From positions 1-63,593 of the forward strand of contig PWER01000109.1 of the NCBI GenBank assembly GCA_003553565.1: a stretch of 63,593 nt of DNA. The letters run 5' to 3'. The DNA comes from Nitriliruptoria bacterium. GTDB lineage: Bacteria > Actinomycetota > Nitriliruptoria > Euzebyales > Egibacteraceae. Under the pieces are notes generated by a model that ran no database searches, was not told the DNA's origin, and saw nothing but the letters and a program-made list of their open reading frames with translations. Positions 18,171-26,638 of the stretch are shown piece by piece; position 1 is the first letter of the stretch; each line of letters begins with the position of its first letter. The position numbers and the translations under genes were made by a program.

Positions 18171-18590
18171 CTAGCCCTTCTTGGTGGTCCAGAAGATGTC
18201 GGCGACCTCGTCGATCTCGTCGAGGAGCTTCTGGCCCTGCGCGGGATCGTTGGACTTCTTGGACTCGCCAGCGGTCTTGGTGACCTGCCAGAACTTGTCG
18301 TGCAGCTCGGGGAACTGCTCGAGGTGGTGCGGCTTGAAGTAGTCGGTCCACAGCACCCACAGGTGGTGCTTGACCAGCTCGGCACGCTCCTCCTTGATGG
18401 AGACGCACCGCTGCCGGTAGTCGTGGTCCTCGGCGTCCTGGTACTTCTTCTGGATCTCGAGGACCGACTGCGCCTCGATGCGTGCCTGGGCGGGGTCATA
18501 CACCCCGCAGGGCAGGTCGCAGTGCGCGTGCGCCGTGTCGGGCTCGGTGACGCGGTCGATCAGTCGCAGGAGCGAGGCGGCAAGGGTCAT
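18171..18590 (-). CDS. sodN: Nickel superoxide dismutase precursor
   Basis: Dismutates superoxide using a Ni(II/III) centre. The mature N-terminus is the Ni hook HCDLPCGVYDP, in which His1, Cys2 and Cys6 bind nickel. A 22-residue propeptide ending AHA precedes it, so the mature chain is 117 residues, as in known Ni-SODs. KHHLWVLWTDYFKPHH and EIDEVADIFW are also conserved. ATG 18588-18590 has an ideal AAGGAGGG site. The adjacent divergent gene encodes the matching maturation protease. Confidence 0.97.
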   Translation of the reverse strand: MTLAASLLRLIDRVTEPDTAHAHCDLPCGVYDPAQARIEAQSVLEIQKKYQDAEDHDYRQRCVSIKEERAELVKHHLWVLWTDYFKPHHLEQFPELHDKFWQVTKTAGESKKSNDPAQGQKLLDEIDEVADIFWTTKKG

Positions 18591-18619
18591 CGATGCCCTC
18601 CTTGTATCGTGAGCAGCAC

Positions 18620-19045
18620 ATGGCTCGGGTCGAGCGCGAGCATTTCCCAGGGGCGGCCGTGGCAATCGGCCTGAGCCTCCTCCTGGCGCTGATGCGAGCG
18701 GTTCGCAGCGCCCGCGTGGCGGTGGTCGGCGACAGCATGCGCCCGGCGCTGCACCCCGGGGACCGGTTGCTCGCCCTGCCCGTCCCGCGCACCCAGGGGC
18801 GTCCCGGCGCGCTGGTGGTCACCGCCGATCCCCGCGGGGGGCGACGGCTGGTCAAGCGGGTGCACGCGCGCTGTGGGCGGTGGGCCGAGCTGCGCGGCGA
18901 CAACCCGGCTGCCAGCACCGACAGCCGCGAGCTCGGCGCGGTGGCCCTGCCACCGCTGGTCTGGCGCGTCCGCTGGCGCTACGCACCGCCGACGCGCGCC
19001 GGTGCGCTGGCCCAGCGCGTGCCCACCGGCGGTCAGTACTCGTAG
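18620..19045 (+). CDS. sodX: Ni-SOD maturation protease (SodX, S26 family)
   Basis: Signal-peptidase-like enzyme of 141 residues expected to remove the SodN propeptide and free His1. The catalytic Ser is in VVGDSMRPALHPGDRLL and the Lys in GRRLVKRVHA; the RGDNPAASTDSRELGAV block completes the S26 fold. A short hydrophobic stretch (AVAIGLSLLLALM) lies before it. I prefer ATG 18620 to ATG 18593, which has no ribosome site and lies 2 bases from the divergent sodN start; both remain possible. Its last 13 bases overlap the end of the converging TIGR03943 gene. Confidence 0.88.
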   Translation: MARVEREHFPGAAVAIGLSLLLALMRAVRSARVAVVGDSMRPALHPGDRLLALPVPRTQGRPGALVVTADPRGGRRLVKRVHARCGRWAELRGDNPAASTDSRELGAVALPPLVWRVRWRYAPPTRAGALAQRVPTGGQYS

Positions 19046-19821
19046 GGCGGGACGGGCTGGTCCACCTCGACCGCCTCGTCGACGCGCAGCACCGGCAGCT
19101 CCTGGGTGGGCTCACCGAGCGTGTGGTCCTCCAGCGGCTCCCAGGTGCCCTCGACGGTGACCCACTGGTCCTCCGGGCGCGGCGCATCGCCGATCACGCG
19201 CACGCCGATGGCGGTCGCGTCGGCGGCGCAGCAGGTCACGCGGAACCGGGTCAGGCGGTAGTCGCCCTCGCTCGTGTCATCGGGGACCACGAAGCCGGTC
19301 AGGCGCACCCGCTCGTCGGCCAGGGACGCGTCCGGATCGTAGAGCGCGCGCGCGGTGTACTCGCCGAGGTCGAGCGGCACCGCCCCGTCGCGCGGCTCGG
19401 GCAGCGGGCCGAGCTCGACGCCGTCGTCGCGCAGCGGGGCGGGCCCCTGCTGGTCTGCGGCGAAGGACCCGAGCGGCTGCGGGGCGACCAGCAGCAGGGC
19501 GACCACCGGGGCGATCAGCAGCCAGGCGGCGCCCATGCCGTGGGCGTGATGGTCGGGCTGCTCCTCGTCGGCGTGGTCGTGGCCGCCGTGGTCGTGGCCG
19601 GCGTGGTCGTGGCCGGCGTGCGCACCGCCAGCACCCGGGGCGCGACGCACCGCGCGCCACAGCTGGAGCCCACCCAGCACCAGGACGAGGGCACCGGCCA
19701 GGACCAGCACCGGCTGCATGAACGGGCGGATGTAGGACAGGCCGACCTCAGACACGCCCAGGCGCACCGCCATCGCCCCGAGCGCCAGCAGCAGCGCGGC
19801 TTGGGTGCGGGCGTCGCTCAC
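19033..19821 (-). CDS. TIGR03943 family protein with His-rich loop
   Basis: A 262-residue membrane protein, partner of the upstream permease (YcgQ/YcgR-like pair). Two N-terminal helices are followed by a His/Asp-rich cytoplasmic or extracellular loop (about residues 68-95) made of repeats of HAGHDH, then another helix and a soluble C-terminal domain. That domain carries LTGFVVPDD, RFRVTCCAADA with a Cys pair, and VTVEGTW. The His-rich loop suggests binding of zinc or another divalent metal. Role unknown; a metal-related membrane complex is plausible. It lies 43 bases after the permease gene. Confidence 0.8.
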   Translation of the reverse strand: MSDARTQAALLLALGAMAVRLGVSEVGLSYIRPFMQPVLVLAGALVLVLGGLQLWRAVRRAPGAGGAHAGHDHAGHDHGGHDHADEEQPDHHAHGMGAAWLLIAPVVALLLVAPQPLGSFAADQQGPAPLRDDGVELGPLPEPRDGAVPLDLGEYTARALYDPDASLADERVRLTGFVVPDDTSEGDYRLTRFRVTCCAADATAIGVRVIGDAPRPEDQWVTVEGTWEPLEDHTLGEPTQELPVLRVDEAVEVDQPVPPYEY

Positions 19822-19864
19822 CAGCGCCTCCTCGGATCGGGGTCCTCGCCCGGGGTCGTCGCCG

Positions 19865-20881
19865 TCACAGCAGCACCCATCCCAGCAGCAGCGCGGAGCC
19901 CAGCGCGGCGACCAGGGCCATCGGCGCGAAGCGCAGCGCGAAGCCTCGCCCGAACACCCCGACGTGCATGGCCACCAGCTTGACGTCGACCGCCGGTCCC
20001 ACGACGAGGAACACCAGCTGGCTGGTGGAGGAGAACTGGGTGAAGCTGGAGGCCACGAACGCGTCGGCCTCGCTGCACAGCGCCAGCAGGATCGCCAGCG
20101 TGGCCATGGCAGCCACCGCCAGCGCCGGGTTGCTGGCCACCGCGTCCATGACCGAGCGGGGTACCACCGTCTGCAGGGTCGCCGCGGCCGCGGCCCCCAG
20201 CACCAGCCAACCGCCGGCGTGCAGCAGGTCGTGCCGGCTGGTGGCGATCAGCGAGCCGAGACGGCTGCCGCCGGGCACCAAGCGGGCGCGCACCCGCGTG
20301 AGCAGCTTGTCCGAGCCGAGCTTGGCCCACAGCGTCCCGGCCACCACCGAGGCGAGCAGGGACGCGGCGAAGCGCGCCGCCACCATCTCGGGCTGCCCGG
20401 GGAAGGCCACCGCGGTGGCCACCAGGACGATCGGGTTGATCGCGGGGGCGGCCAGCATGAACGCGAAGGCCGCCGCGGGCGGGGCACCGCGCCCGGTCAG
20501 GCGCCCGGCCACGGGCACCGAGCCGCACTCGCACCCGGGGAAGACCGCCCCCGCCAGGCCGGCCTTGGGCACCGACCAAGGCGAGCCGGCCGGCAGCATC
20601 CGCGCGATCCACGCGGGCGGCACGAGCGCAGCCACCGCGCCGGACACGAGCACGCCCAGCACCAGGAACGGCAGCGCCTGGAACGTGATCGACACGAAGA
20701 TGGTCGACCACATCTGCAGCGCGTCCTGGTCGAGGACGTCGGCGAGCGCCGGACGCAGCACCACCGCCACGAGCAGCAGCACGACCAGCAGCTCGAGGGT
20801 CGGCACCCGTCGGCGCAGCGGCGTGGACGCCGCCGGCGGCGCCGCCGGCGGCGACGACGGAGGCTCGGTCGTGGAAGTCAC
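19865..20881 (-). CDS. Permease of the YraQ/ArsP_1 family
   Basis: Integral membrane protein of 338 residues with about eight helices. GCECGSVPVAGRL and APAINPIVLVATAVAFPG are signature segments of the PF03773-type permeases, as is SEADAFVASSF in the second half. The substrate in this subgroup is not established; arsenic export is known only for distant relatives. A Pro/Ala-rich N-terminal tail of ~25 residues precedes the first helix. GTG 20879-20881 lacks a clear ribosome site. It pairs with the TIGR03943 gene downstream, as these families do elsewhere. Confidence 0.85.
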   Translation of the reverse strand: MTSTTEPPSSPPAAPPAASTPLRRRVPTLELLVVLLLVAVVLRPALADVLDQDALQMWSTIFVSITFQALPFLVLGVLVSGAVAALVPPAWIARMLPAGSPWSVPKAGLAGAVFPGCECGSVPVAGRLTGRGAPPAAAFAFMLAAPAINPIVLVATAVAFPGQPEMVAARFAASLLASVVAGTLWAKLGSDKLLTRVRARLVPGGSRLGSLIATSRHDLLHAGGWLVLGAAAAATLQTVVPRSVMDAVASNPALAVAAMATLAILLALCSEADAFVASSFTQFSSTSQLVFLVVGPAVDVKLVAMHVGVFGRGFALRFAPMALVAALGSALLLGWVLL

Positions 20882-20920
20882 AGCAGCGCCCGCAGGACGA
20901 GGGACCGGACCGCGCGCACT

Positions 20921-22366
20921 CTAGCGCAGCGCCGGCGGCGTGCGGTGGACGCGCACCGGAGGCTGTGGAGGTGCCAGCACTGCCTGCTCGGCGGCCTGCG
21001 GGCTCTGCGACCCCTCCGCCAGCCGGACCTGTGGTGCGCGGGCGGCGCCGCTGACGGCACCCGAGGGGTCAGCGGCGCCGTAGCGCTCGCACCACACCTC
21101 GGCCATGGTCAGCCGCTCCACGCGCGTGGGGTGGGTGCCGGACCAGAGGTGGCGCCAGGCCGGCGGGTCCGGGCGCCCGAGGTTGGCCAGCGCCATCTCG
21201 ACCTTGACGCGCTCGTAGCCCCCGGGGTCCTCGGTGAGGTGGAGCGCTCCCCAGTCCGCAGCCGCCTCCATGCGGCGACTGAGCCCCGCCTCGACCGGGG
21301 TGCTGACCACCAGGGCGACCAGCACCAGGCCGGCGACCACGCCCGCAGCGCGCGGGTCGGCGGGGTGGCGCTGGGCACCGCGGCGGGTGCGCCAGACGAG
21401 GATCCCGGCCAAGGCGTAGATCCCCACCGCGATGGCCGCCGCTGCCGTGATCGCTCCTCGCGCGATGTCGCGGTGCTGGTGGTGGGCGACCTCGTGGGCC
21501 ACCACCGCCGCGATCTCCTCCGGGGGGCGTGCGGCCACGAGCGTGTCGTAGAGCACGATCTGCCGGGTCGCGCCGAGCCCGGACACGAACGCGTTCTGCC
21601 GCGTGGTCCGCCGGCTGGCGTCGGCCACCAGGACCGCTTCGATCTCCTCGGCCCCGGCGGCGGCCACGACCGCGTCGACCGCGTCACGGGTGGGGCCGTC
21701 CTCGAGCGGGGCCGTGCGGTGTTCCAGCGGCTGGAGCACCAGCGGGTAGGCCAGCGCCAGCACCCCGACCGTGACCGCGCCCAGCAGCGCCAGCAGCGGC
21801 GGCCACCCGCGCGGGAAGCGACCGGCGAGCGCCCAGCCGACAGCGCCTGCCAGCCCCGCACCGAGCCAGGTGGGCGGGTGGGTGACCAGCCAGTCGCGCA
21901 CCCAGCCGGCCAGCCCCTGGGTGCGCAGCCCCCAGGCGCCGTCGTGCACATACCCCGACCAGAAGGACAGCGGCAGCAGGAGCAGGTCCAGCGCCAGCGC
22001 CGCGCCTGCGAGCACCACGCCGGCCGCTGCCCACGGCGCCAGCCGCTCGGCGAGGCGGGCCACCAGCTCGCGTCCCGGACGGCTGAGCGCCACCGCGGCG
22101 GCCAGGCCGAGGCGCACCACCACGCCTGCGACCAGCACCAGATCGCGCGGCTCCTGGTAGTCCTCGACGGGCTCGAGGTGGCTCTCGGGGAACCAGGTCG
22201 TCGCGGGCAGCGGCTCGTCGATGGGCGGGGCGCTGGGCTGGGTGAGCACCGCCGCCACCCCGGCGACCACCAGGGCGAGCACGAGCAGGTGCCCGAGGCC
22301 GCGCACCGCGCGCCAGCGATCGGCTGCGGCCGGCCGCAGCGACGGTCGAGGCCCGGCCTGCGTCAC
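20921..22366 (-). CDS. M48-family membrane metalloprotease
   Basis: A 481-residue CAAX-protease/HtpX-like peptidase. The zinc motif is HEVAHH near residue 310, with the third ligand expected in the later EAAADWGALHL segment. LPLSFWSGYVHDGAWGL and RQNAFVSGLGATRQIVLYDTL match the Ste24 group, and several membrane helices precede the catalytic part. The GTG start (22364-22366) overlaps the stop of the NYN-domain gene by four bases. An ~80-residue Pro/Ala/Arg tail follows the domain. Substrates unknown; quality control of membrane proteins is the usual role. Confidence 0.88.
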   Translation of the reverse strand: MTQAGPRPSLRPAAADRWRAVRGLGHLLVLALVVAGVAAVLTQPSAPPIDEPLPATTWFPESHLEPVEDYQEPRDLVLVAGVVVRLGLAAAVALSRPGRELVARLAERLAPWAAAGVVLAGAALALDLLLLPLSFWSGYVHDGAWGLRTQGLAGWVRDWLVTHPPTWLGAGLAGAVGWALAGRFPRGWPPLLALLGAVTVGVLALAYPLVLQPLEHRTAPLEDGPTRDAVDAVVAAAGAEEIEAVLVADASRRTTRQNAFVSGLGATRQIVLYDTLVAARPPEEIAAVVAHEVAHHQHRDIARGAITAAAAIAVGIYALAGILVWRTRRGAQRHPADPRAAGVVAGLVLVALVVSTPVEAGLSRRMEAAADWGALHLTEDPGGYERVKVEMALANLGRPDPPAWRHLWSGTHPTRVERLTMAEVWCERYGAADPSGAVSGAARAPQVRLAEGSQSPQAAEQAVLAPPQPPVRVHRTPPALR

Positions 22367-23742
22367 GCCAGCGCCGCCAGGAACGCGCTTGACGAGACCA
22401 CGTCGACGTGGCGGGCGCGACACGCCTCGGCCACCTCGCGGTCGCCGGTGACCACGCACCCGGGCTCGTCGTCGGCGAGCCCGTCCACGAGCGCCACGAT
22501 GCGCTCGTCGGCGAGCTCGTCGCCCTCGGTGAACACCACCCGCACGCTGCGGCTCGCCGGCCGCGGGCCGGGATGGGGCTCGGTCCCGTCGAAGACCAGC
22601 ACCGGTCGCACGGGGAAGCGGGACGCCAGCGCCGCCGCCTGCTGGACGAGCCAGTCGCGCTGGGCCTGCAGCGCCACGGCCGGCCGTCCGCGGGGATGCT
22701 TGGTCACGTTGTAGCCATCCAGCAGCAGCGTCAGCCCCTCGACCTGCAGCAGCGCGCGCACGCCCTCGGCGCTGTCACGGCGCACCCCCTGGGGCAGCGC
22801 GCACGGGCGCCCCGGCCGCGCCGCACGCGGCCCGCGCGGTGGGCCCGCCGCGGCGGCCGAGGCGGTGCGCGCCTCCGGCGGCGCCTTCGAGCCAGGCTCG
22901 GCGAGCGCATCGACCGGCCCTTCCCCGCGCTCGGGCGCGGCAGCCTCGCTGCTGGCCGAGCCGACCGCCGCGCGCAGCGCCGCGGCGAGCGTCTCGAGCT
23001 CGGTGGCTGCGGCGGCCACGCGGTCGGCGTCCACCGCAGCGAGCGCCTCGGCCTGCTCGGCGCGACGACGCAGGCGCTGCTCGCGGTCGCGGTGGCGCGC
23101 GTGGCCCTCACGCAGCTGGCTGCGCAGCTCGTCGCGCTCGGCGAGCACGGCGTCGCGCTCCCCGCGCAGCGCCTCCCGCTCGGACTCGGCGACCTGGGCG
23201 CGCTGGCGCAGCCCGGCGACCTCCTCGCGCAGCTCGCTGCGCTCGCGCCGCAGGGCAGCGACCTCCTCGCGCAGCCGCTCGAGCTCCGCGCGCTGCTGCT
23301 GGCGCTGCTGGGCCACGGCCGCCTCGGCCGCCGAGTCCTGCGCTGCCGCCTCGCGCTCCCCCACCCGCGCGGCGAGCGTCGCCAGCTCCTCCCAGCGGCC
23401 GGCGCCGATCAGGTGGGCGGCCGCGCGATCCTCGCCGAGCTGCTCGGCGAGCCCGTCGACGTCGTGGCGCTCGGCCTCGTCACCGAGCACCTCGACCAAC
23501 GCGACCCGCAGGCCGGCGTCCTCGGCCAGCGCCTGGGCCAGCGCGGCGCGGGGACGGTCACCGGCCAGCCGGTCGGGCTTCCAGCGCGCGAAGGGACGCA
23601 CCACCGGCGGCAGCTCGGTCCGCGAGCGCTCGCCGAGCACGCGGCGCACCGCCCGCAGCGTGGCGGGCCACAGCGAGGCGGGCAGATCGGACAGCACGGC
23701 ATGGGCGACGGCGGCGTCGCTCGGCTTGTCGCCCTCGCCCAT
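22363..23742 (-). CDS. NYN-domain (YacP-like) protein with coiled coil
   Basis: A 459-residue protein. Residues 1-130 are an unrecognised helical region, about 130-245 a long Arg/Glu-rich coiled coil, 245-320 a disordered Ala/Pro linker, and 325-455 a C-terminal PIN-like NYN domain. The latter shows LLLDGYNVTKHP, PVLVFDGTE, ADERIVALVDGL and CVVTGDREVAE, retaining the acidic residues of the putative ribonuclease site. YacP relatives such as Rae1 cleave mRNA on the ribosome, so an RNA-cleaving role is likely but inferred. ATG 23740-23742 has a GGAG site; the M48 gene is coupled downstream. Confidence 0.85.
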   Translation of the reverse strand: MGEGDKPSDAAVAHAVLSDLPASLWPATLRAVRRVLGERSRTELPPVVRPFARWKPDRLAGDRPRAALAQALAEDAGLRVALVEVLGDEAERHDVDGLAEQLGEDRAAAHLIGAGRWEELATLAARVGEREAAAQDSAAEAAVAQQRQQQRAELERLREEVAALRRERSELREEVAGLRQRAQVAESEREALRGERDAVLAERDELRSQLREGHARHRDREQRLRRRAEQAEALAAVDADRVAAAATELETLAAALRAAVGSASSEAAAPERGEGPVDALAEPGSKAPPEARTASAAAAGPPRGPRAARPGRPCALPQGVRRDSAEGVRALLQVEGLTLLLDGYNVTKHPRGRPAVALQAQRDWLVQQAAALASRFPVRPVLVFDGTEPHPGPRPASRSVRVVFTEGDELADERIVALVDGLADDEPGCVVTGDREVAEACRARHVDVVSSSAFLAALA

Positions 23743-23799
23743 CAGCGCTCCTGTCCCATCGGGGCGTCGACGACGTGCCTGGACCGGCACGCGCCGAGG

Positions 23800-24060
23800 T
23801 CAGCCCTCGGTGGCGGTCACCGCACCGGGCGCGTCCTCGACGGCCACGTGCTCACCGGTGGCGCACCAGTGGCACACCACCTCCACGACCTCCCGGGCCA
23901 GGACCTCCTCGCGCTCCACGGCGGCCGCACCGGAGAGGTCGGCGTGCACGAACCGGCGCGTGCGCTCGACCACCTCCACATCGAAGCGGGTGACGTTGCC
24001 GCAGCCGCCGCAGCGGAAGCGCTTGCGGTCGGCGAGGCCGCTGGCGAGGTCGGTCGACAC
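23800..24060 (-). CDS. Small zinc-ribbon protein, function unknown
   Basis: An 86-residue protein with two cysteine pairs, CGGCGN near the N-terminus and CHWC near the C-terminus, expected to bind one zinc. FDVEVVERTRRFVHADLSG between them looks like a beta hairpin. I chose GTG 24058-24060 because GGAGG lies 7 bases before it; ATG 24064-24066 sits directly against that site. It lies 57 bases upstream of the NYN gene on the same strand and is divergent from the photolyase. Probably a conserved actinobacterial hypothetical. Confidence 0.65.
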   Translation of the reverse strand: MSTDLASGLADRKRFRCGGCGNVTRFDVEVVERTRRFVHADLSGAAAVEREEVLAREVVEVVCHWCATGEHVAVEDAPGAVTATEG

Positions 24061-24133
24061 GATCATCCCTCCGGTGCGAGGTCGGCGACGTCGGCGCGGA
24101 CGCCACGGGGGTCTGCAGGTGGGCTGTCGAGGG

Positions 24134-24139
24134 TAGCGT
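24134..24139 (+). promoter_or_regulatory. Candidate -10 element of phrB
   Basis: TAGCGT, 28 bases before the photolyase GTG, in the divergent gap. Confidence 0.4.
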
Positions 24140-24167
24140 CGCAGCGGCGTCGATCGAGGAGCATCCC

Positions 24168-25562
24168 GTGCCCACTGCCGTGTGCTGGCTGCGCCGAGAC
24201 CTGCGGCTGCACGACCACCGTGCCCTGCGAGCCGCCTGCGCCGAGGCCGACGCCGTGGTGCCGCTGTTCGTCCTCGACCCCGCCCTGGTCCGAGGCGCGC
24301 GCGTGAGCCGCGCGCGCCTCGTGTACCTGTCCGATGCGCTCGCCGACCTCGACGCGCGCCTGCGCCGCCGCGGTGGCCGGCTGGTGGTGCGCCACGGCGA
24401 TCCGGCCGAGGTCGTGCCCGCGCTCGCCGCCGAGGTCGGGGCGGACACCGTGCACTGGCACCGCGACGCCACGCCCTACGCCGCGACCCGGGAAGCGCGC
24501 GTGACCGCGGCGCTGGACCGCGAGGGCATCGCCCACCGCGAGCACGACGGCGTCGTGATCCAACCCCCCGGCTCGGTGCTGACCAAGGGCGGCGCGCCCT
24601 TCAAGGTCTACACCCCCTTCGCCAGGGCGTGGCGCGCGCAGGGTGTGGCACCTCCGGCCGCAGAGCCCGGGCGCGTGGCGGTGCCCGACGCGGTGGCCAG
24701 CGCGGCGCTGCCTGCGCCCGCGGACCTCGGAGCCAGCGAGGCCGACCGAGCGCTGCCCGGTGGGGAGGGCCCAGGGCTGGAGCGGCTCGAGCGCTTCCTG
24801 GACGGCCCGATCGAGGTCTACGACCGCAGCCGCGACCTGCTGGCCACCGACGGCACGAGCCGCCTGTCAGCGGACCTGCACTACGGCACCGTCTCGCCGC
24901 GTCAGGTGTGGGCGGGGCTGGCCGAGGCCGACGCCCACCGCGCCTTCGCCGACGAGCTGATCTTCCGCGAGTTCTACCACCACGTGCTGGCCGCCTGGCC
25001 CGAGACCGCCGCCACCGAGTGGAGCGCCCGCTTCCGCGACCTGCCCTGGGGCGGGCCGGGGCCCGAGCTCGACGCCTGGGCGGCCGGGCGCACCGGCTAC
25101 CCGATCGTGGACGCGGGCATGCGCCAGCTCGCCGCGACGTCGTGGATGCACAACCGGGCGCGCATGATCGTGGCGAGCTTCCTGTGCAAGGACCTGCTGA
25201 TCGACTGGCGCCACGGCGAGGCGCACTTCCTGCGTCACCTCGTCGACGGCGACATCGCCTCCAACAACGGCGGCTGGCAGTGGGCCGCGGGCACCGGCAC
25301 CGACGCCCAGCCCTACTTCCGGATCTTCAACCCGGTGCGCCAGGGCGAGCGCTTCGATCCCGATGGGGCCTACGTGCGGCGCTGGGTGCCCGAGCTCGCC
25401 GAGGTGCCCACGCGCTGGGTGCACGCCCCCTGGACCCTGGGGCCCCTGGAGCAGCAGGCCGCCGGCTGCGTGCTGGGCCGCGACTATCCCGAGCCCATCG
25501 TCGACCACGCTGCCGCGCGCCAGCGCGCGCTGGACTGGTTCGCCACCCACGCTCGGGACTGA
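24168..25562 (+). CDS. phrB: Deoxyribodipyrimidine photolyase (class I)
   Basis: Light-driven repair of cyclobutane pyrimidine dimers. The 464-residue protein has the antenna-binding alpha/beta domain from CWLRRDLRLHDHRAL (residue 5 on). The FAD-binding helical domain includes RLSADLHYGTVSPRQVW, FREFYHHV, TGYPIVDAGMRQL and MHNRARMIVASFLCKDLL, followed by DGDIASNNGGWQWAAGTG, the region of the electron-transfer Trp. This asparagine-containing SNNGGWQW form is typical of CPD photolyases rather than cryptochromes. GTG 24168 has GAGGAG upstream. It ends 18 bases from the converging DUF429 gene. Confidence 0.95.
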   Translation: MPTAVCWLRRDLRLHDHRALRAACAEADAVVPLFVLDPALVRGARVSRARLVYLSDALADLDARLRRRGGRLVVRHGDPAEVVPALAAEVGADTVHWHRDATPYAATREARVTAALDREGIAHREHDGVVIQPPGSVLTKGGAPFKVYTPFARAWRAQGVAPPAAEPGRVAVPDAVASAALPAPADLGASEADRALPGGEGPGLERLERFLDGPIEVYDRSRDLLATDGTSRLSADLHYGTVSPRQVWAGLAEADAHRAFADELIFREFYHHVLAAWPETAATEWSARFRDLPWGGPGPELDAWAAGRTGYPIVDAGMRQLAATSWMHNRARMIVASFLCKDLLIDWRHGEAHFLRHLVDGDIASNNGGWQWAAGTGTDAQPYFRIFNPVRQGERFDPDGAYVRRWVPELAEVPTRWVHAPWTLGPLEQQAAGCVLGRDYPEPIVDHAAARQRALDWFATHARD

Positions 25563-25580
25563 CCCGGAGCGGGGGGCCCG

Positions 25581-26381
25581 TCAACCCGGCTCACGCGTCC
25601 AGATCGCGATGGGTCGCCCGCCGTCGGTCTGGGAGGGCTCGGCGGGGTGGGAGCGCAGCGGCTCCCCGGCGGCCAGGCCGGCGGCGACCCACGCGCAGGC
25701 GCCCGCGTCGAGCACGTCGTCGGCGGCGGCGCGCTGGCCGCCCTCGAAGTCATCGGGCACCACGACGCCGACAGCCGCCAGCAGCGCGCGCCGGCGCAGC
25801 AGGCCGCTCCAGGAGCGCTTGCGGGGCAGGCGCTCGCCGCCGGCCAGGGTGCGGAACGCGAGCTCGGGGTGCGCCTCGCACAGCCCCGCCCCCCAGGAGC
25901 CGGCGAGCTCGTCGACCTCGGCCACCTTGGGCACCAGCCGCCACGCCTGCTGGCTGATGCCCGCCCCGGTGACCCGGTCGGCCAGCGCCGTGGCCTGCGC
26001 GTGGGTGGTCACCGCGCCCTCGCGCCAAGCCTCGATCAGCGCCCGCGGTGGAGCGTTGAACACCGTCTGGGCCGCGCCGCGCAACCGCGCACGCGCCGCG
26101 GCGTCCGCCTGGCGCACGCGTGCGTCGACCAGGCCCACCGGGATGTCGACCGCCACCGCAGCCGGTGCGGCCCGGCGCACCGCCTCGCTCGCAGCGGCCA
26201 CGACGAAGGCATCCACGACGGCACCGTCTGCGAGCACGACGCCGCACCACCCCTCAGGCGTCCCATCGAGGCCGAGGGCGCGCCGCCCGCTCGCGCCCCA
26301 CTGCCCGCGATCGGCGGGATCGGACGGGTGGCGGGTCGTGCCATCGGCCCCATCAGCGCCGACCAGGGCGTCAAGGGTCAT
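25581..26381 (-). CDS. DUF429 family protein (predicted RNase H-like nuclease)
   Basis: A 266-residue protein of the DUF429 family. GLDGTPEGWCGVVLADG is the conserved first strand with an Asp; AVAVDIPVGL follows with a second Asp; then VFNAPPRALIEA, CEAHPELAFRTLAGG and ADDVLDAGACAWVAA with late acidic residues. The layout suggests an RNase H-like fold; no member function is well established. The start is ATG 26379-26381. The fourth acidic residue is in DDVLDA, as expected for a metal-dependent site. It is divergent from whiB. Confidence 0.8.
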   Translation of the reverse strand: MTLDALVGADGADGTTRHPSDPADRGQWGASGRRALGLDGTPEGWCGVVLADGAVVDAFVVAAASEAVRRAAPAAVAVDIPVGLVDARVRQADAAARARLRGAAQTVFNAPPRALIEAWREGAVTTHAQATALADRVTGAGISQQAWRLVPKVAEVDELAGSWGAGLCEAHPELAFRTLAGGERLPRKRSWSGLLRRRALLAAVGVVVPDDFEGGQRAAADDVLDAGACAWVAAGLAAGEPLRSHPAEPSQTDGGRPIAIWTREPG

Positions 26382-26534
26382 GCGTCCCACTTCGCGTGGT
26401 TCCTCATGCCCGCAGCGCGGGTGCCACTGCGCCCGAACGGAACCAGATCGGGGCCCGTGGCGTCGGAGGGTGTGGACGAGACCGCACGTCAGCGGTGATC
26501 ATACGACATGCCCAACGGGTCGCGCGGACAGCTC

Positions 26535-26561
26535 GGAACTTCACCGCCCCCGCCACTCGTT
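26535..26561 (+). promoter_or_regulatory. Possible SigH/SigR-type promoter of whiB
   Basis: GGAAC (26535-26539) and GTT (26559-26561) separated by 19 bases resemble the GGAA(C/T)-N18/19-GTT promoters used by the thiol-stress sigma factors SigR/SigH of actinobacteria. It lies about 80 bases before the whiB GTG. Short motif, so tentative. Confidence 0.3.
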
Positions 26562-26638
26562 GGGCCACAGGAAGCGAGGGGTGGAGCACCGTGAGCGCAA
26601 CACCGCAACGAGGCACGAGCCCAGAGAGGGGAATCACC

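Noticed and set aside
18593-18619. Longer sodX start at ATG 18593
   Set aside because: No ribosome site, only 2 bases from the divergent sodN start; ATG 18620 is also weak but more plausible.
20824-20860. GC-rich palindromic repeats (GCCGGCGGC units) near the permease start
   Set aside because: They lie inside the coding sequence of the Pro/Ala-rich N-terminal tail and are explained by codon repetition.
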